A stretch of 64,000 nucleotides of DNA from Salinicola rhizosphaerae (lineage in GTDB: Bacteria; Pseudomonadota; Gammaproteobacteria; Pseudomonadales; Halomonadaceae). The position numbers and the translations under genes are program-made. The notes under the pieces are model-generated. The model did not search any database, had not been told where the DNA came from, and was given only the letters and a program-made list of their open reading frames with translations. Shown here one piece after another: positions 46,359-54,658 of this stretch (position 1 is its first letter; the number at the start of each line of letters is the position of its first letter). The DNA lies in the NCBI RefSeq assembly GCF_014652715.1, contig NZ_BMZI01000004.1, positions 165,922 to 229,921 of the forward strand. Direction: 5' to 3'.

Positions 46359-46556
46359 ATGCTCATCCTGACCCGTCGCGTGGGAGAGACTCTCATGATC
46401 GGCGACGAAATCACCGTCACCGTGTTGGGAGTGAAAGGGAATCAGGTGCGCATCGGCGTCAATGCACCAAGGGATGTGGCCGTCCATCGTGAAGAGATCT
46501 ATCAGCGCATTCAGCGCGAGAAGACTGAAGACGAAGACGGCGGTCCCGGCGCGTAA
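46359..46556 (+). CDS. csrA: Carbon storage regulator CsrA/RsmA
   Basis: Global post-transcriptional regulator that binds GGA motifs in mRNA leaders. The 65-residue protein [15 protein letters not shown]... contains the RNA-binding residues Leu4, Arg6 and Arg44 ([10 protein letters not shown]) and has the normal length, with an acidic tail. An AAGGAG SD precedes it; the GGA within that SD and others in the leader could support autoregulation, as known in E. coli (inference). It lies between lysC and a tRNA cluster, the conserved pseudomonad order. Confidence 0.98.
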   Translation: MLILTRRVGETLMIGDEITVTVLGVKGNQVRIGVNAPRDVAVHREEIYQRIQREKTEDEDGGPGA

Positions 46557-46729
46557 ACGTTCGATGGGCGCCTTGGTACCGTCTGAGCTGGTGAAGTCGT
46601 CCCCTTTATCGGCTCGGGCTCCTCGATCGTTCCTGCCCGCTTTTCTTCGGTTCCGCTCCTCTTGTGTCCGCCCTCCGGTAACTCTTTATTCCTCTAAGGT
46701 TTTTCTGCAAAAAAGTTTGGGTTTTCGGC

Positions 46730-46758
46730 TGGACAAAGCCCAGCTAAATCGGTAACCT
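46730..46758 (+). promoter_or_regulatory. Promoter of the tRNA operon
   Basis: -35 TGGACA (46730-46735), 17-base spacer, -10 TAACCT (46753-46758), followed by a GC-rich discriminator (ACGCGCCG) typical of stringently controlled stable-RNA promoters. It is 18 bases before tRNA-Ser. Confidence 0.7.
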
Positions 46759-46776
46759 ACGCGCCGTGTTGATCGG

Positions 46777-46871
<95 letters not shown>

Positions 46872-46925
46872 TCCGAGATTGGAAACCGCGATCAGCGCAG
46901 CAAGGTTTGCAGATTGATGTGATAA

Positions 46926-47002
46926 GCGCCCGTAGCTCAGCTGGATAGAGTACCTGACTACGAATCAGGTGGTCGGAGGTTCGAATCCTCCCGGGCGCGC
47001 CA
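46926..47002 (+). tRNA. tRNA-Arg(ACG), copy 1
   Basis: 77 bases with encoded CCA. Acceptor GCGCCCG / CGGGCGC, anticodon stem CCTGA/TCAGG, anticodon ACG at 46960-46962 (A34 expected to be edited to inosine by TadA), T-loop GGTTCGAATCC. Identical to copy 2. Confidence 0.97.
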
Positions 47003-47043
47003 CAAAGCATGATTGAATCGATCTCTGACTTGCCCTGTTATCA

Positions 47044-47120
47044 GCGCCCGTAGCTCAGCTGGATAGAGTACCTGACTACGAATCAGGTGGTCGGAGGTTC
47101 GAATCCTCCCGGGCGCGCCA
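47044..47120 (+). tRNA. tRNA-Arg(ACG), copy 2
   Basis: 77 bases, identical to copy 1 over its full length, with anticodon ACG at 47078-47080. The 41-base spacer from copy 1 is unrelated to the spacer preceding copy 1 apart from the last few bases. Confidence 0.97.
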
Positions 47121-47128
47121 TATTGACG

Positions 47129-47158
47129 ACACCCGCACGCATCGCGTGCGGGTGTTTT
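47129..47158 (+). terminator. Terminator of the tRNA operon
   Basis: A 12-bp perfect stem ACACCCGCACGC / GCGTGCGGGTGT, loop ATC, then TTT. It starts nine bases after the last tRNA. Confidence 0.95.
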
Positions 47159-47274
47159 CGTTTGTGGCTCATGGAAGTCCAGCCTGACACCTCGGAGGTT
47201 GTGCCGTGATTCGCTGGTTCGGCCGCATCGTCTGCGAGGGGTGTTTTGGCGCCGAGCCCGACTTCACTCGAGCC

Positions 47275-48402
47275 TCAAGCTGGACGCCAAGAAAGCGCGG
47301 CGCGCGAAGCGTTGCAGGCCGGGAGAGTCGTGGCCCAGGCGTCGAGGCGCTGGAGAAAGATGGCTAGATCCGTTTCACGACGAACCGCCGTGAAACAGGC
47401 GGCGGACTCGGCATCGCGCCCGCGCATGATGTTGAGCCACTGCTTGAGTAGCGACACGATGAACTTGTCCGCCATGCCGTCTGCGTGCTTCTGTTCGGCG
47501 TAGCGGCATAGTACGTCTCGCCGCGTCGACCAGGGCGTCGGTGCCAGCCGCTCGCCGGTCTGCTGCCAGTGGCGAATGCGGCGAGCCAGCCAGGGGTCCG
47601 CCAGCATTCCGCGACCCAGCATCACGTCCCGGCAGCCGGACAGCGAGCGCGCCTTCCAGTAATCCTCCAGTGTCCAGATATCACCGTTGGCGACGACAGG
47701 CACGCCGACGGCGGTGCGGATTCGCGCGATCCACTCCCAGTGCGCCGGTGGCCGATAGCCCTCGCGGCGTGTACGCGCGTGCACCACCAGTTCCTCGGCG
47801 CCTCCTGACTCCGCCGCCAGCGCGCAGGCAAGCGCCAGCTGCTTGTCGTCGAATCCGAGGCGCAGCTTGGCGTTGACGCTGACCCCATGGCGTTTTCCCG
47901 CCTCCGCCACGGCGGACACGACCCGATAGACGCGCTCGGGGGTTCGCAGGAGCGAGGCACCACCGTCGTGACGATTGACCGTCTTGGCCGGGCAGCCGAA
48001 GTTGAGATCGAGTCGCCTCACGCCCATCGAGATCGCCTGCTCGGCGTTGGCTGCCAGCGCCACCGGATCTGAGCCCAGCAGCTGGAGCGTCACGGGTACG
48101 CCGCTGGGTGTCCGTGGTCCGTGAGCCGAACCTGCTTCGGTCGAGGCAAGCTCCGGACAATGGCGCAGAAAGACACGAGGCGGTAGACGGGCGTCGACGA
48201 CGCGCACGAACTCGGTCACGCACCAGTCGAGCGCCCCGTCGGCGCTGAGCAGTGCGCGCGTCTCGGCGTCGACTACGCCCTCCATCGGCGCCAGTCCGAT
48301 ACGGCCGAGCGCCGAGTGAACCGTAGCCGGCGTGCCGGCGAAACGGACGCCATCCTGGCGTCCGTGGACGAGAGGGGAAGAAAGGGGTGCGGAATTGGAC
48401 AC
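47275..48402 (-). CDS. dusC: tRNA-dihydrouridine(16) synthase DusC
   Basis: FMN-dependent reduction of uridine in the tRNA D-loop. The 375-residue protein has LAPMEGVVD (FMN site, DusC-type) near 37, CVTEFVRVVD near 61, catalytic Cys about 137 in LNFGCPAKTVNRHDGG, KLRLGFDD near 185, and VVHARTRREGY and ANGDIW toward the C-terminus. EFVRVVD and the NRHDGG variant identify the DusC subfamily. The start is GTG with GGAGG five bases upstream; an upstream GTG nine codons earlier lacks an SD. Its N-terminus is about 35 residues longer than E. coli DusC. It is downstream of the tct genes on the same strand. Confidence 0.93.
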   Translation of the reverse strand: MSNSAPLSSPLVHGRQDGVRFAGTPATVHSALGRIGLAPMEGVVDAETRALLSADGALDWCVTEFVRVVDARLPPRVFLRHCPELASTEAGSAHGPRTPSGVPVTLQLLGSDPVALAANAEQAISMGVRRLDLNFGCPAKTVNRHDGGASLLRTPERVYRVVSAVAEAGKRHGVSVNAKLRLGFDDKQLALACALAAESGGAEELVVHARTRREGYRPPAHWEWIARIRTAVGVPVVANGDIWTLEDYWKARSLSGCRDVMLGRGMLADPWLARRIRHWQQTGERLAPTPWSTRRDVLCRYAEQKHADGMADKFIVSLLKQWLNIMRGRDAESAACFTAVRRETDLAIFLQRLDAWATTLPACNASRAALSWRPA

Positions 48403-48412
48403 GGGTGCCTCC
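48400..48412 (-). promoter_or_regulatory. SD and GTG start of dusC
   Basis: GGAGG (complement of 48408-48412), five-base spacer, GTG (complement of 48400-48402). It decides the start over the longer frame. Confidence 0.7.
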
Positions 48413-48504
48413 GGACGAACGGCGGCCACGCTAGCACATTCGACAGGGGGCGGGAACGAAAAGAGAGGCCGCGTCGCAAGAGACGCTGCCCGAATGGCGG
48501 AGCG

Positions 48505-50010
48505 TCAGGACCTGGCGGCGGCCCGCTGCTTGATGACCCGGCGTACGGTGAAGGCCACCGAGAGTACGGCCAGAATCAGCAGGCCCGCCGAGATCGGCCG
48601 CGTGAAGAACAGCGTCCAGTGTTCATCCGCCATCAGCGCTCGGCGCAGGTTGGTCTCGGCGATCGGACCGAGAATCACCCCGAGCACCAGTGGCGCCAGC
48701 GGGTAGTCGAGCTTCGCCAATACGTAACCGACCAGACCGATGCCGACCAGCAGATAAAGGTCGGTGATGCGGTTGTTGAGCGCCAGCGCCCCGACCGCGC
48801 AGCAGACCAGGACCACCGGTACGATAATCGATTTGGGAATCGCCGTGATCTTGAGAAACCAGCGCATGCTGAACAGGCAGAACACCAGCACCATGCCGGC
48901 CGCCAGGAACATCGCCAGAAACATGCCGTAGGCGAGGTCGGCGTTGTCCATGATCAGACGCGGGCCGACGCTGATGCCCTGCACCATCAGCGCCGCCATC
49001 AGCACCGCATCCACCGCGCTGCCGGGAATGCCGAGCGCGATCATCGGAATCAGACCGCCGCCGGCAGTGGCGGAGTTGCCCGATTCGGATGCCACCACGC
49101 CGTCGGCGATACCGGTGCCGAAACGCTCGGGGGTCCTGGAAGCACGTTTGGCCTGATCGTAGGCGATCAAGTTGGCGATACTGCCGCCGGCGCCGGGCAC
49201 CGCACCGATAATGACGCCGACCAGCGACGATCGCAGCAGGTTGACCGGACGACTGAGCACCTCGCGCATGACGACGAACGGCTGGAACCGGATCTGTCCC
49301 TCGATTAGTGCGCCGCCCCGCTGCAGCGCCGTCGGGTTCTCGACCTCGCCCGCCAGTTGGCTGACCGCGAAGATGCCGATCAGCACGACCAGAAACGGGA
49401 ATCCCGCCGCGAGCACGTCAATACCGAACGTGAACCGGGGTACGCCCATCATCGGGTCCTGGCCGACCGTGGCGATGAACAGCCCCAGCAGGCTCATCAT
49501 CAGGCCCTTGAGGATCGAGTCGCCGACCAGGCTCGCAACGACGGTGACGGCGAACAGAATCAGCGAGAAGTATTCCCAGGGTCCCAGCTTGACGGCAATC
49601 AGCGCCAGCGGCGGCGCGGCGACCACCAGCACGACCGCACTCACCAGTGCACCGAAGAACGAGGCCCAGATACCCAGTCCCAATGCGCGGCCGGGCTCGC
49701 CCTTGCGCGCCATCGGATAGGCATCGAAGGTCGTCGCCACGGAGGAGGGTGTGCCGGGAATCCCCAGCAGAGCGGCGCTGATCAGACCGCCGGAACAGCC
49801 GCCGACGTAGACCGCCAGCATGGTTGCCACGCCCTGCAGCGGAGGCATGGTGAAGGTGACCGGCAGCGTCAACACGATCGCCATCGTCACGGTGAAGCCG
49901 GGAATCGCCGCCGCGATCACGCCGGCCACCACGCCGATCATCATGCTGACCAGCGTGGCCAGAGAAAACAGTTGTTCGACGCTGGAGAGCAGCGCTTCGG
50001 TCATCGGCAT
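48505..50010 (-). CDS. Tripartite tricarboxylate transporter large permease (TctA family)
   Basis: Large membrane subunit of a binding-protein-dependent secondary carboxylate transporter, 501 residues with about 12 transmembrane segments in two repeats. TctA signatures include AIPGFTVTMAIVLTLPVTF near 33, GGCSGGLISAALLGIPGTPSSVATTFDAYPMARKGEPG near 71-108 and GAVPGAGGSIANLIAYDQAKRAS with SGNSATAGGGLIPMIALGIPGS near 285-335. It is last of the tctC-tctB-tctA set, 91 bases after tctB. Two Met codons lie close at the start (MPMTEA). The substrate cannot be predicted from this subunit. Confidence 0.94.
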   Translation of the reverse strand: MPMTEALLSSVEQLFSLATLVSMMIGVVAGVIAAAIPGFTVTMAIVLTLPVTFTMPPLQGVATMLAVYVGGCSGGLISAALLGIPGTPSSVATTFDAYPMARKGEPGRALGLGIWASFFGALVSAVVLVVAAPPLALIAVKLGPWEYFSLILFAVTVVASLVGDSILKGLMMSLLGLFIATVGQDPMMGVPRFTFGIDVLAAGFPFLVVLIGIFAVSQLAGEVENPTALQRGGALIEGQIRFQPFVVMREVLSRPVNLLRSSLVGVIIGAVPGAGGSIANLIAYDQAKRASRTPERFGTGIADGVVASESGNSATAGGGLIPMIALGIPGSAVDAVLMAALMVQGISVGPRLIMDNADLAYGMFLAMFLAAGMVLVFCLFSMRWFLKITAIPKSIIVPVVLVCCAVGALALNNRITDLYLLVGIGLVGYVLAKLDYPLAPLVLGVILGPIAETNLRRALMADEHWTLFFTRPISAGLLILAVLSVAFTVRRVIKQRAAARS

Positions 50011-50101
50011 GCGGAAGGACTCCGGTCCCGTTGTTGTGGGGCGATGCAGGGAGACAATGGTGTCGAGCGGCGGTTCTTCGGATCGCCATCAATGCCGGGC
50101 A

Positions 50102-50635
50102 TCACCACAGACGCCCCTTCGGCAGCGAGATCAGGAAAACATGGCTGAACAACGCATAGAGGCCGACGCTGAAGACGATGGCTACCACGATCGCGACGAC
50201 CAGCCGCCGCCCATGCCGCGCACCGAGGAGCCACTGCACGGTGAGCAGGAACGCGAGCGAGGCGAGCATGAATCCGATCCACGGCATGGTCAGCGCGTAG
50301 ATGGCGAAGGCGAACAGCGTGCCGAAGGCGAGCCGGCGTTCGTGACACCAGCGCGCGAATCCCACGCTGCGCTGCTGCGGCGCACGCCGGTAGAGACCGA
50401 TCGACTGCACGATCAGGGCGAGGTTGAAGACCACCAGCGCGCCTAGCACCAGGCGCGGAAACGAGCCCGCGCCCAGAGGCTCCCACATCGATGACGGCAG
50501 CTCGCCCGCCTGCACGAACAGCGCCGAGAAGAGCGCGGCGAGGGCGACGTTGAAGAGCGTGTTGGCCAGCGCCTTGCCACGGGCGTGGTCGACCTCCCGC
50601 TCACTGCGGGAGGTCGCTTCGACGGCGTGATTCAT
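50102..50635 (-). CDS. Tripartite tricarboxylate transporter small permease (TctB family)
   Basis: Small membrane subunit of 177 residues with a basic N-terminus and four hydrophobic segments (about 28-46, 62-80, 104-140 in two spans, 145-168), the normal TctB length and topology. The TctB region FVQAGELPSSMWEPLGAGSFPRLV near 41-65 resembles the family's 'lG.G.fP....' motif. Its ATG overlaps the tctC stop by four bases, so translation is coupled. A perfect 11-bp hairpin lies inside the first codons. Confidence 0.88.
   Translation of the reverse strand: MNHAVEATSRSEREVDHARGKALANTLFNVALAALFSALFVQAGELPSSMWEPLGAGSFPRLVLGALVVFNLALIVQSIGLYRRAPQQRSVGFARWCHERRLAFGTLFAFAIYALTMPWIGFMLASLAFLLTVQWLLGARHGRRLVVAIVVAIVFSVGLYALFSHVFLISLPKGRLW
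50590..50616 (-). promoter_or_regulatory. Perfect hairpin within the first codons of tctB
   Basis: An 11-bp stem CGACCTCCCGC / GCGGGAGGTCG with loop TCACT (plus-strand reading), covering codons about 7-15 of tctB. In the mRNA it would form just after the coupled start and could damp translation or stabilise the upstream tctC message. Confidence 0.6.
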
Positions 50636-51645
50636 CGCGCGAGTTTGCCGGAGAGACGCTTGACGGTCGCATCGACGCCAGCCAGGTAGTCGGCATAGGC
50701 CTGCGGACCCATGAATTCGACCTGCGCACCGGCGCGACGCATCTTCTCGATGAAGTCCGGATCCTGGGACATCGCTTCGAAGTCGGCGGCCAGTGTCTTG
50801 ACCTTGGCATCATCGATGCCTTTGGGCGCGACGATGCCGCGATTGACGCTCAGGTTGAGGTTGTCGTAGCCAAGTTCCTTGAAGGTGGGAACGTCCGGCG
50901 TGGCATCGACGCGCTGTTGGCTGCCCACGGCGAGAAAACGCAGATCCCCGTTCTTCACGAACTCCAGACTCGAGGAGATATCGCCGATCGCGGCGTCGAT
51001 ATGTCCGCCGACGAGGCCACGAATGCGGGCACCGGTACCCTCGTAGCCGACGTAGCGGAACTTGGCGCCGATGGCGTCCTCGATCATCGCCGCATGGACA
51101 TGCGGAATGCCGCCGAGCGTGGCGCCGACGCGAATGTCGCCCGGATGCGCCTTGGCGTACTTGGCAAAGTCGTCGAACGTCTTCCAGCCGCTGTCCGCAT
51201 TGACCACCAAGTATTGCGGCGACGAGGCGAGAGACGCGATGGGCTGAAAGTCGTCCCAGTTGAGCTGCGTGAGGCCGGTCGCGTTGGCGGCCATCAGTCC
51301 TTCGTGAATCTGCCCCACGGTGTAGCCATCGGGGTCGCGCTGATCGAGCTCCTTCAACCCCAGCGTGCCGCTGACGCCAGGCATGTTGATCACCGGCATC
51401 GGCTGCCCGACGAACTCGTCCGCGGCATTGGAGATGATGCGCATCAGCGTGTCGCTACCGCCGCCCGGCGACCAGGGCACGATGAACTCGATCGGGTGAT
51501 CGGGGTAGTCGGCCGCCTGGACGCTCGTGCTGGTGACGAGTGTCGTCGCGCCGAGCGCGCAGGTCAGCGACGCGATGGCGCTCCCGGCCGCGATCCAGCT
51601 GCCGAGTTGGTGGCGAGAGGCGTTTAGAAAGTTGCGGTAGAACAT
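50632..51645 (-). CDS. Tripartite tricarboxylate transporter substrate-binding protein (TctC/Bug family)
   Basis: Periplasmic binding protein of 337 residues. The signal peptide has a hydrophobic core at about 17-37 and cleavage near VQA-A (residue 44). The mature part begins DYPDHPIEFIVPWSPGGGSDTLMRII, the Bug-family anion-binding beginning with two glycine-rich loops; VGATLGGIPHVHAAMIEDAIG near 205 is the second ligand loop. The frame runs 14 codons further upstream, but AAGGAT precedes MFYRNFL and the discarded part covers a 16-bp tandem repeat. It is first of the tct genes, 137 bases after the second CHR gene. Confidence 0.93.
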   Translation of the reverse strand: MFYRNFLNASRHQLGSWIAAGSAIASLTCALGATTLVTSTSVQAADYPDHPIEFIVPWSPGGGSDTLMRIISNAADEFVGQPMPVINMPGVSGTLGLKELDQRDPDGYTVGQIHEGLMAANATGLTQLNWDDFQPIASLASSPQYLVVNADSGWKTFDDFAKYAKAHPGDIRVGATLGGIPHVHAAMIEDAIGAKFRYVGYEGTGARIRGLVGGHIDAAIGDISSSLEFVKNGDLRFLAVGSQQRVDATPDVPTFKELGYDNLNLSVNRGIVAPKGIDDAKVKTLAADFEAMSQDPDFIEKMRRAGAQVEFMGPQAYADYLAGVDATVKRLSGKLAR

Positions 51646-51660
51646 GAAAGATCCTTGGTT

Positions 51661-51692
51661 GTGGTTGTCATGGATGGTGGTTGTCATGGATG
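51661..51692. repeat. 16-bp perfect tandem duplication upstream of tctC
   Basis: GTGGTTGTCATGGATG twice without interruption (51661-51676, 51677-51692), starting 16 bases upstream of the tctC start codon in its 5' leader. Confidence 0.9.
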
Positions 51693-51782
51693 TCAGTCGC
51701 CGTCACGACTGAGGACTTGCCGGTCGTATTTTTATGGATAGCTTTCTTGTGAGGTCACCCTTGCCTCCGGTGCTTTTCTCGC

Positions 51783-52313
51783 TCACCCCAGCAGCAGTGC
51801 GCCGTACGCGAGTCCGAACAGCACGGCCCAGACCGGATGCAGCCGAAAGCGCCACAGCATGGCCACGGCGACTGCCGCGATCACCGCGGTGTGCAGCCAG
51901 CCGGCATCGGTCGCGCCTTCGTTCAGGAAAGACCAGGTGAGGTAGCCCATCAGCACCATGATGACCGGGCGCACCCACTGGCTCATGGATTTCACCTTGA
52001 TCGAATCCCGGTAGCGATAGAGCGTGCCGAGTGCGACCAGCATCAGCAGGAGAGACGGTGCGACTGTGGCGAAGGTGGCGATTGCGCTACCGCCGATGCC
52101 AGCGACGTCGTAGCCGATATAACCCGCCATCTTGGTCGCGATGGGGCTTGGCAGGGTGTTGCCGAGCGCTAGCGTCTCGGCGAACTGCTGCGAGGTCATC
52201 CAGCCGTAGTGGCCGACGACTTCGTTCTCGATCAGCGGAATGATGGCAGGCCCGCCGCCGTAGCCGACGATATTGGGGATGAAGAAGGCGAGGAACAGAT
52301 CCCAATAGATCAC
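51783..52313 (-). CDS. CHR (chromate transporter) family half-size protein, second copy
   Basis: A 176-residue membrane protein with one CHR domain: GYGGGPAIIPLIENEVV near 18-34, the signature GNTLPSPIATKMAGYIGYDVAG near 53-74, and about five hydrophobic segments. Full-length ChrA proteins have two such domains; here they are encoded by two adjacent genes, as in short-chain CHR pairs that work as heterodimers. The start is a GTG overlapping the previous gene's stop (GTGA) with GGAGGG six bases upstream; the 101 codons upstream in this frame lie within the first CHR gene and are discarded. Chromate is only the founding substrate of this family. Confidence 0.9.
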   Translation of the reverse strand: MIYWDLFLAFFIPNIVGYGGGPAIIPLIENEVVGHYGWMTSQQFAETLALGNTLPSPIATKMAGYIGYDVAGIGGSAIATFATVAPSLLLMLVALGTLYRYRDSIKVKSMSQWVRPVIMVLMGYLTWSFLNEGATDAGWLHTAVIAAVAVAMLWRFRLHPVWAVLFGLAYGALLLG

Positions 52314-52885
52314 GACTTGCCCTCCGCCCCGGTGCGCGGGCCACGTTCCGGTCTGAGCAGCGCGGCGACCAGAATGACGGCGATCACCAGACCCGGATGG
52401 ATGCCCAGGCCGTATATCAGTCCGCCGGCTGCAACACCCATGACGAGCGTCATCAGCCAGCCGAGCGCGGCGCGGGATTTCTGAAAGAAGTCCCAGGTCA
52501 GTTGGGCCATCATCACCATCACCACCGGAACCACGCCTTCGCTCATGCCGCGTATCCAGCTCTGATCGCGATAGCGGGTGAACAGTCCCAGCAGTAGTAC
52601 CATGGCGACGATGCACGGCAGAATCACCGCGACGACGGCGTTGATGCAGCCCGCGATACCGCCGACGCGATAGCCGATGGTGCCGGCCATCTTGGTTGCG
52701 ATCGGGCCGGGCAGGGTGTTGCCGATGGCCAGGATGTCGCCAAACGCCTCGTCATCCATCCAGCGGTAACGGGTGACCGCCTCGGCGCGAACCAGCGGAA
52801 TCATCGAGGGGCCGCCGCCGAAGCCCAGCAGTCCGATGCGCAGAAAGGCCATGAACAGGTCGCGTTGGTGTGTCATTGCACTCAT
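52310..52885 (-). CDS. CHR (chromate transporter) family half-size protein, first copy
   Basis: A 191-residue membrane protein with the N-terminal-type CHR domain: FLRIGLLGFGGGPSMIPLVRAE near 14-35 and the signature GNTLPGPIATKMAGTIGYRVGG near 55-76, followed by hydrophobic spans near 80-100, 118-130 and 140-178. The partner gene overlaps by four bases, so the two halves are made together. The ggt stop lies three bases before its start, with no separate SD, indicating coupling to ggt. MSAM offers two starts. Confidence 0.91.
   Translation of the reverse strand: MSAMTHQRDLFMAFLRIGLLGFGGGPSMIPLVRAEAVTRYRWMDDEAFGDILAIGNTLPGPIATKMAGTIGYRVGGIAGCINAVVAVILPCIVAMVLLLGLFTRYRDQSWIRGMSEGVVPVVMVMMAQLTWDFFQKSRAALGWLMTLVMGVAAGGLIYGLGIHPGLVIAVILVAALLRPERGPRTGAEGKS
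52311..52325 (-). promoter_or_regulatory. SD and GTG start of the second CHR gene
   Basis: GGAGGG (complement of 52320-52325), six-base spacer, GTG (complement of 52311-52313) whose last bases form the TGA of the upstream gene. Confidence 0.75.
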
Positions 52886-52888
52886 CTG

Positions 52889-54532
52889 TCACAGCACCGC
52901 GATGCTGGAGTCGGTGCGGGGTTCCGTGCCGCCGCAGTAGACGCCGCTTTGCGGGTCGCGCAGTATGATCTGGCCGCGGCCGTAACGCGTGCTGTCGACG
53001 GCGAGGCTGATCTGGTGGCCGCGATCCGCCATCTCGCGGATCAGATGCAGCGGATAACCCGGCTCGATGCCGATCTTGCGTCCGCCCATCCACTGCCAGC
53101 GCGGCGCATCCAGCGCCGCCTGCGGGTTGAGGCCGTAATCGACCAGGTTCATCACCACCTGCATGTGCCCCTGCGGCTGCATGAAGCCGCCCATCACGCC
53201 GAACGGCCCCAGTCCCGCGCCGTCCTGCGTCAGAAAGCCGGGGATAATGGTGTGAAAGGTCTGCTTGCCCGGCGCCAGGACGTTGACATGTGCGCTGTCC
53301 AGGCTGAAGCCATGACCGCGATTCTGCAGCGAGATTCCGGTCTCCGGGACCACTACGCCGGAGCCGAAGCCGTGATAGTTGCTCTGAATGTAGGAGACCA
53401 TGTTGCCGTCGCTATCGGCGGTCGCGAGGTAGACGGTGCCGCCGGCGCTCGGCTCGCCCGGCGTCGGGTCGATGGCGCGCTCGCCGATGAGTTGTCGGCG
53501 TGTCTCGGCGTAGGATTCGCTCAGCAGAGCGTCGACGCTGACGCGCATCCGGTCGGCCTGGGTGATGTGATGGTGCCCGTCGGTATACGCAAGCTTCATC
53601 GCCTCGAACTGACGGTGGAGCAGCTGCGGATCGTCGCGAACGCTGGGGTCGAAACCCTCCATCATGTTGAGCGCCATCAGGGCGACCATTCCCTGGCCAC
53701 TGGGCGGGATCTCCCAGACGTCGACGCCACGATAGTTGACCGAGATCGGCTCGACCCATTTGGGGGCGTAGTCGGCGAGATCCTCGGCACGTAGATAGCC
53801 GCCGGTCGCGCGGGAAAAGGCGTCGATCTTTTGCGCCAGCTCGCCGCGATAGAAGCTTTCACAGCGGCTGGCGGCGAGCGACTCGAGGGTGCGCGCCTGC
53901 GCTTCGTTGCGATAACGCTCGCCCGCCCGGGGAGCCTGTCCCTCGGGTGCGAAGGCGTCGAGCCATGGCGCTATGGCGGGATCGTCTGCCTTGGCGCGAA
54001 ACTCTCTCTCTGCCCGCTGCCACAGCTGGCTGATGATCGGTGATACCGGAAAGCCGCTGCGTGCGATGCGAATGGCGGGTTCCAGCAGCGTGGCAAATTC
54101 GAGCTTGCCGTAGCTCTTGGAGAGTTCGGCCCAGGCGGCGGGAATGCCCGGTACCGTGACCGGCGTCCAGCCGTGTAGCGGCATCTCGTCATGCCCCGCG
54201 GACATCACGGTCTCTCGTGTCAGTCCCGCGGGGGCATGGCCGCTGGCATCGAGTCCATACAACCTGCCTTTTCCCTCGCTGTTGCCTCCGGCGCTATCGG
54301 CGATCCAGACCAGGGCGAAGGCATCGCCGCCGATGCCGTTGCCGGTCGGCTCGACGACGGTGAGGACCGCAGCCGTGGCGATGGCCGCATCGATGGCGTT
54401 CCCGCCCTTGGCGAGCATATCGCGTCCGGCCTGGGCCGCCTGCGGTTGGGAGGCAGCGACCATGCCGGTATCGGCGTAGGTGGCGCTGCGGCGTGAGGCA
54501 TAGGGGTTGTTATGATCGAAGGCGAGGCGCAT
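52889..54532 (-). CDS. Gamma-glutamyltransferase-like Ntn hydrolase (cytosolic)
   Basis: A 547-residue member of the gamma-glutamyltranspeptidase family, which self-cleaves to expose a Thr nucleophile and hydrolyses or transfers gamma-glutamyl groups. GGNAIDAAIATAAVLTVVEPTGNGIGGDAF lies near 43-72, and the probable nucleophile Thr366 is in AGGTVYLATADSDGNMVSYIQS, with QNRGHGFSLD after it. No signal peptide precedes the domain, so unlike E. coli Ggt it should be cytoplasmic, resembling YwrD/cephalosporin-acylase-like branches. The frame opens 37 codons earlier with no family similarity. The enzyme leads a cluster with two CHR genes and a carboxylate transporter and is divergent from a GntR regulator, suggesting it processes an imported compound. 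Confidence 0.9.
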   Translation of the reverse strand: MRLAFDHNNPYASRRSATYADTGMVAASQPQAAQAGRDMLAKGGNAIDAAIATAAVLTVVEPTGNGIGGDAFALVWIADSAGGNSEGKGRLYGLDASGHAPAGLTRETVMSAGHDEMPLHGWTPVTVPGIPAAWAELSKSYGKLEFATLLEPAIRIARSGFPVSPIISQLWQRAEREFRAKADDPAIAPWLDAFAPEGQAPRAGERYRNEAQARTLESLAASRCESFYRGELAQKIDAFSRATGGYLRAEDLADYAPKWVEPISVNYRGVDVWEIPPSGQGMVALMALNMMEGFDPSVRDDPQLLHRQFEAMKLAYTDGHHHITQADRMRVSVDALLSESYAETRRQLIGERAIDPTPGEPSAGGTVYLATADSDGNMVSYIQSNYHGFGSGVVVPETGISLQNRGHGFSLDSAHVNVLAPGKQTFHTIIPGFLTQDGAGLGPFGVMGGFMQPQGHMQVVMNLVDYGLNPQAALDAPRWQWMGGRKIGIEPGYPLHLIREMADRGHQISLAVDSTRYGRGQIILRDPQSGVYCGGTEPRTDSSIAVL

Positions 54533-54626
54533 GGCCGGTTCTCGCTGGTTGTCAGGGGGGAGTGTCGTGAAGTCTTCATGAACACGAGCGAAGGCGTGCC
54601 GAGCACGTCTCGAATCGGTTAGGATA

Positions 54627-54658
54627 AAAAATCGATTTTTCACTATGACGTCGATTTT
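54627..54658. promoter_or_regulatory. Candidate GntR operator in ggt-gntR divergent region
   Basis: A perfect 14-bp palindrome AAAAATCGATTTTT (54627-54640), followed by a second TCGATTTT at 54651-54658; the two TCGATTTT copies are 19 bases apart. It lies 95 bases upstream of ggt and about 110 upstream of gntR, in the only AT-rich part of the region. Confidence 0.5.

Noticed and set aside
51783-52885. Chromate resistance operon
   Set aside because: The CHR genes lack chrB or other chromium-related neighbours and are embedded between ggt and tct genes, so the literal annotation is not supported.
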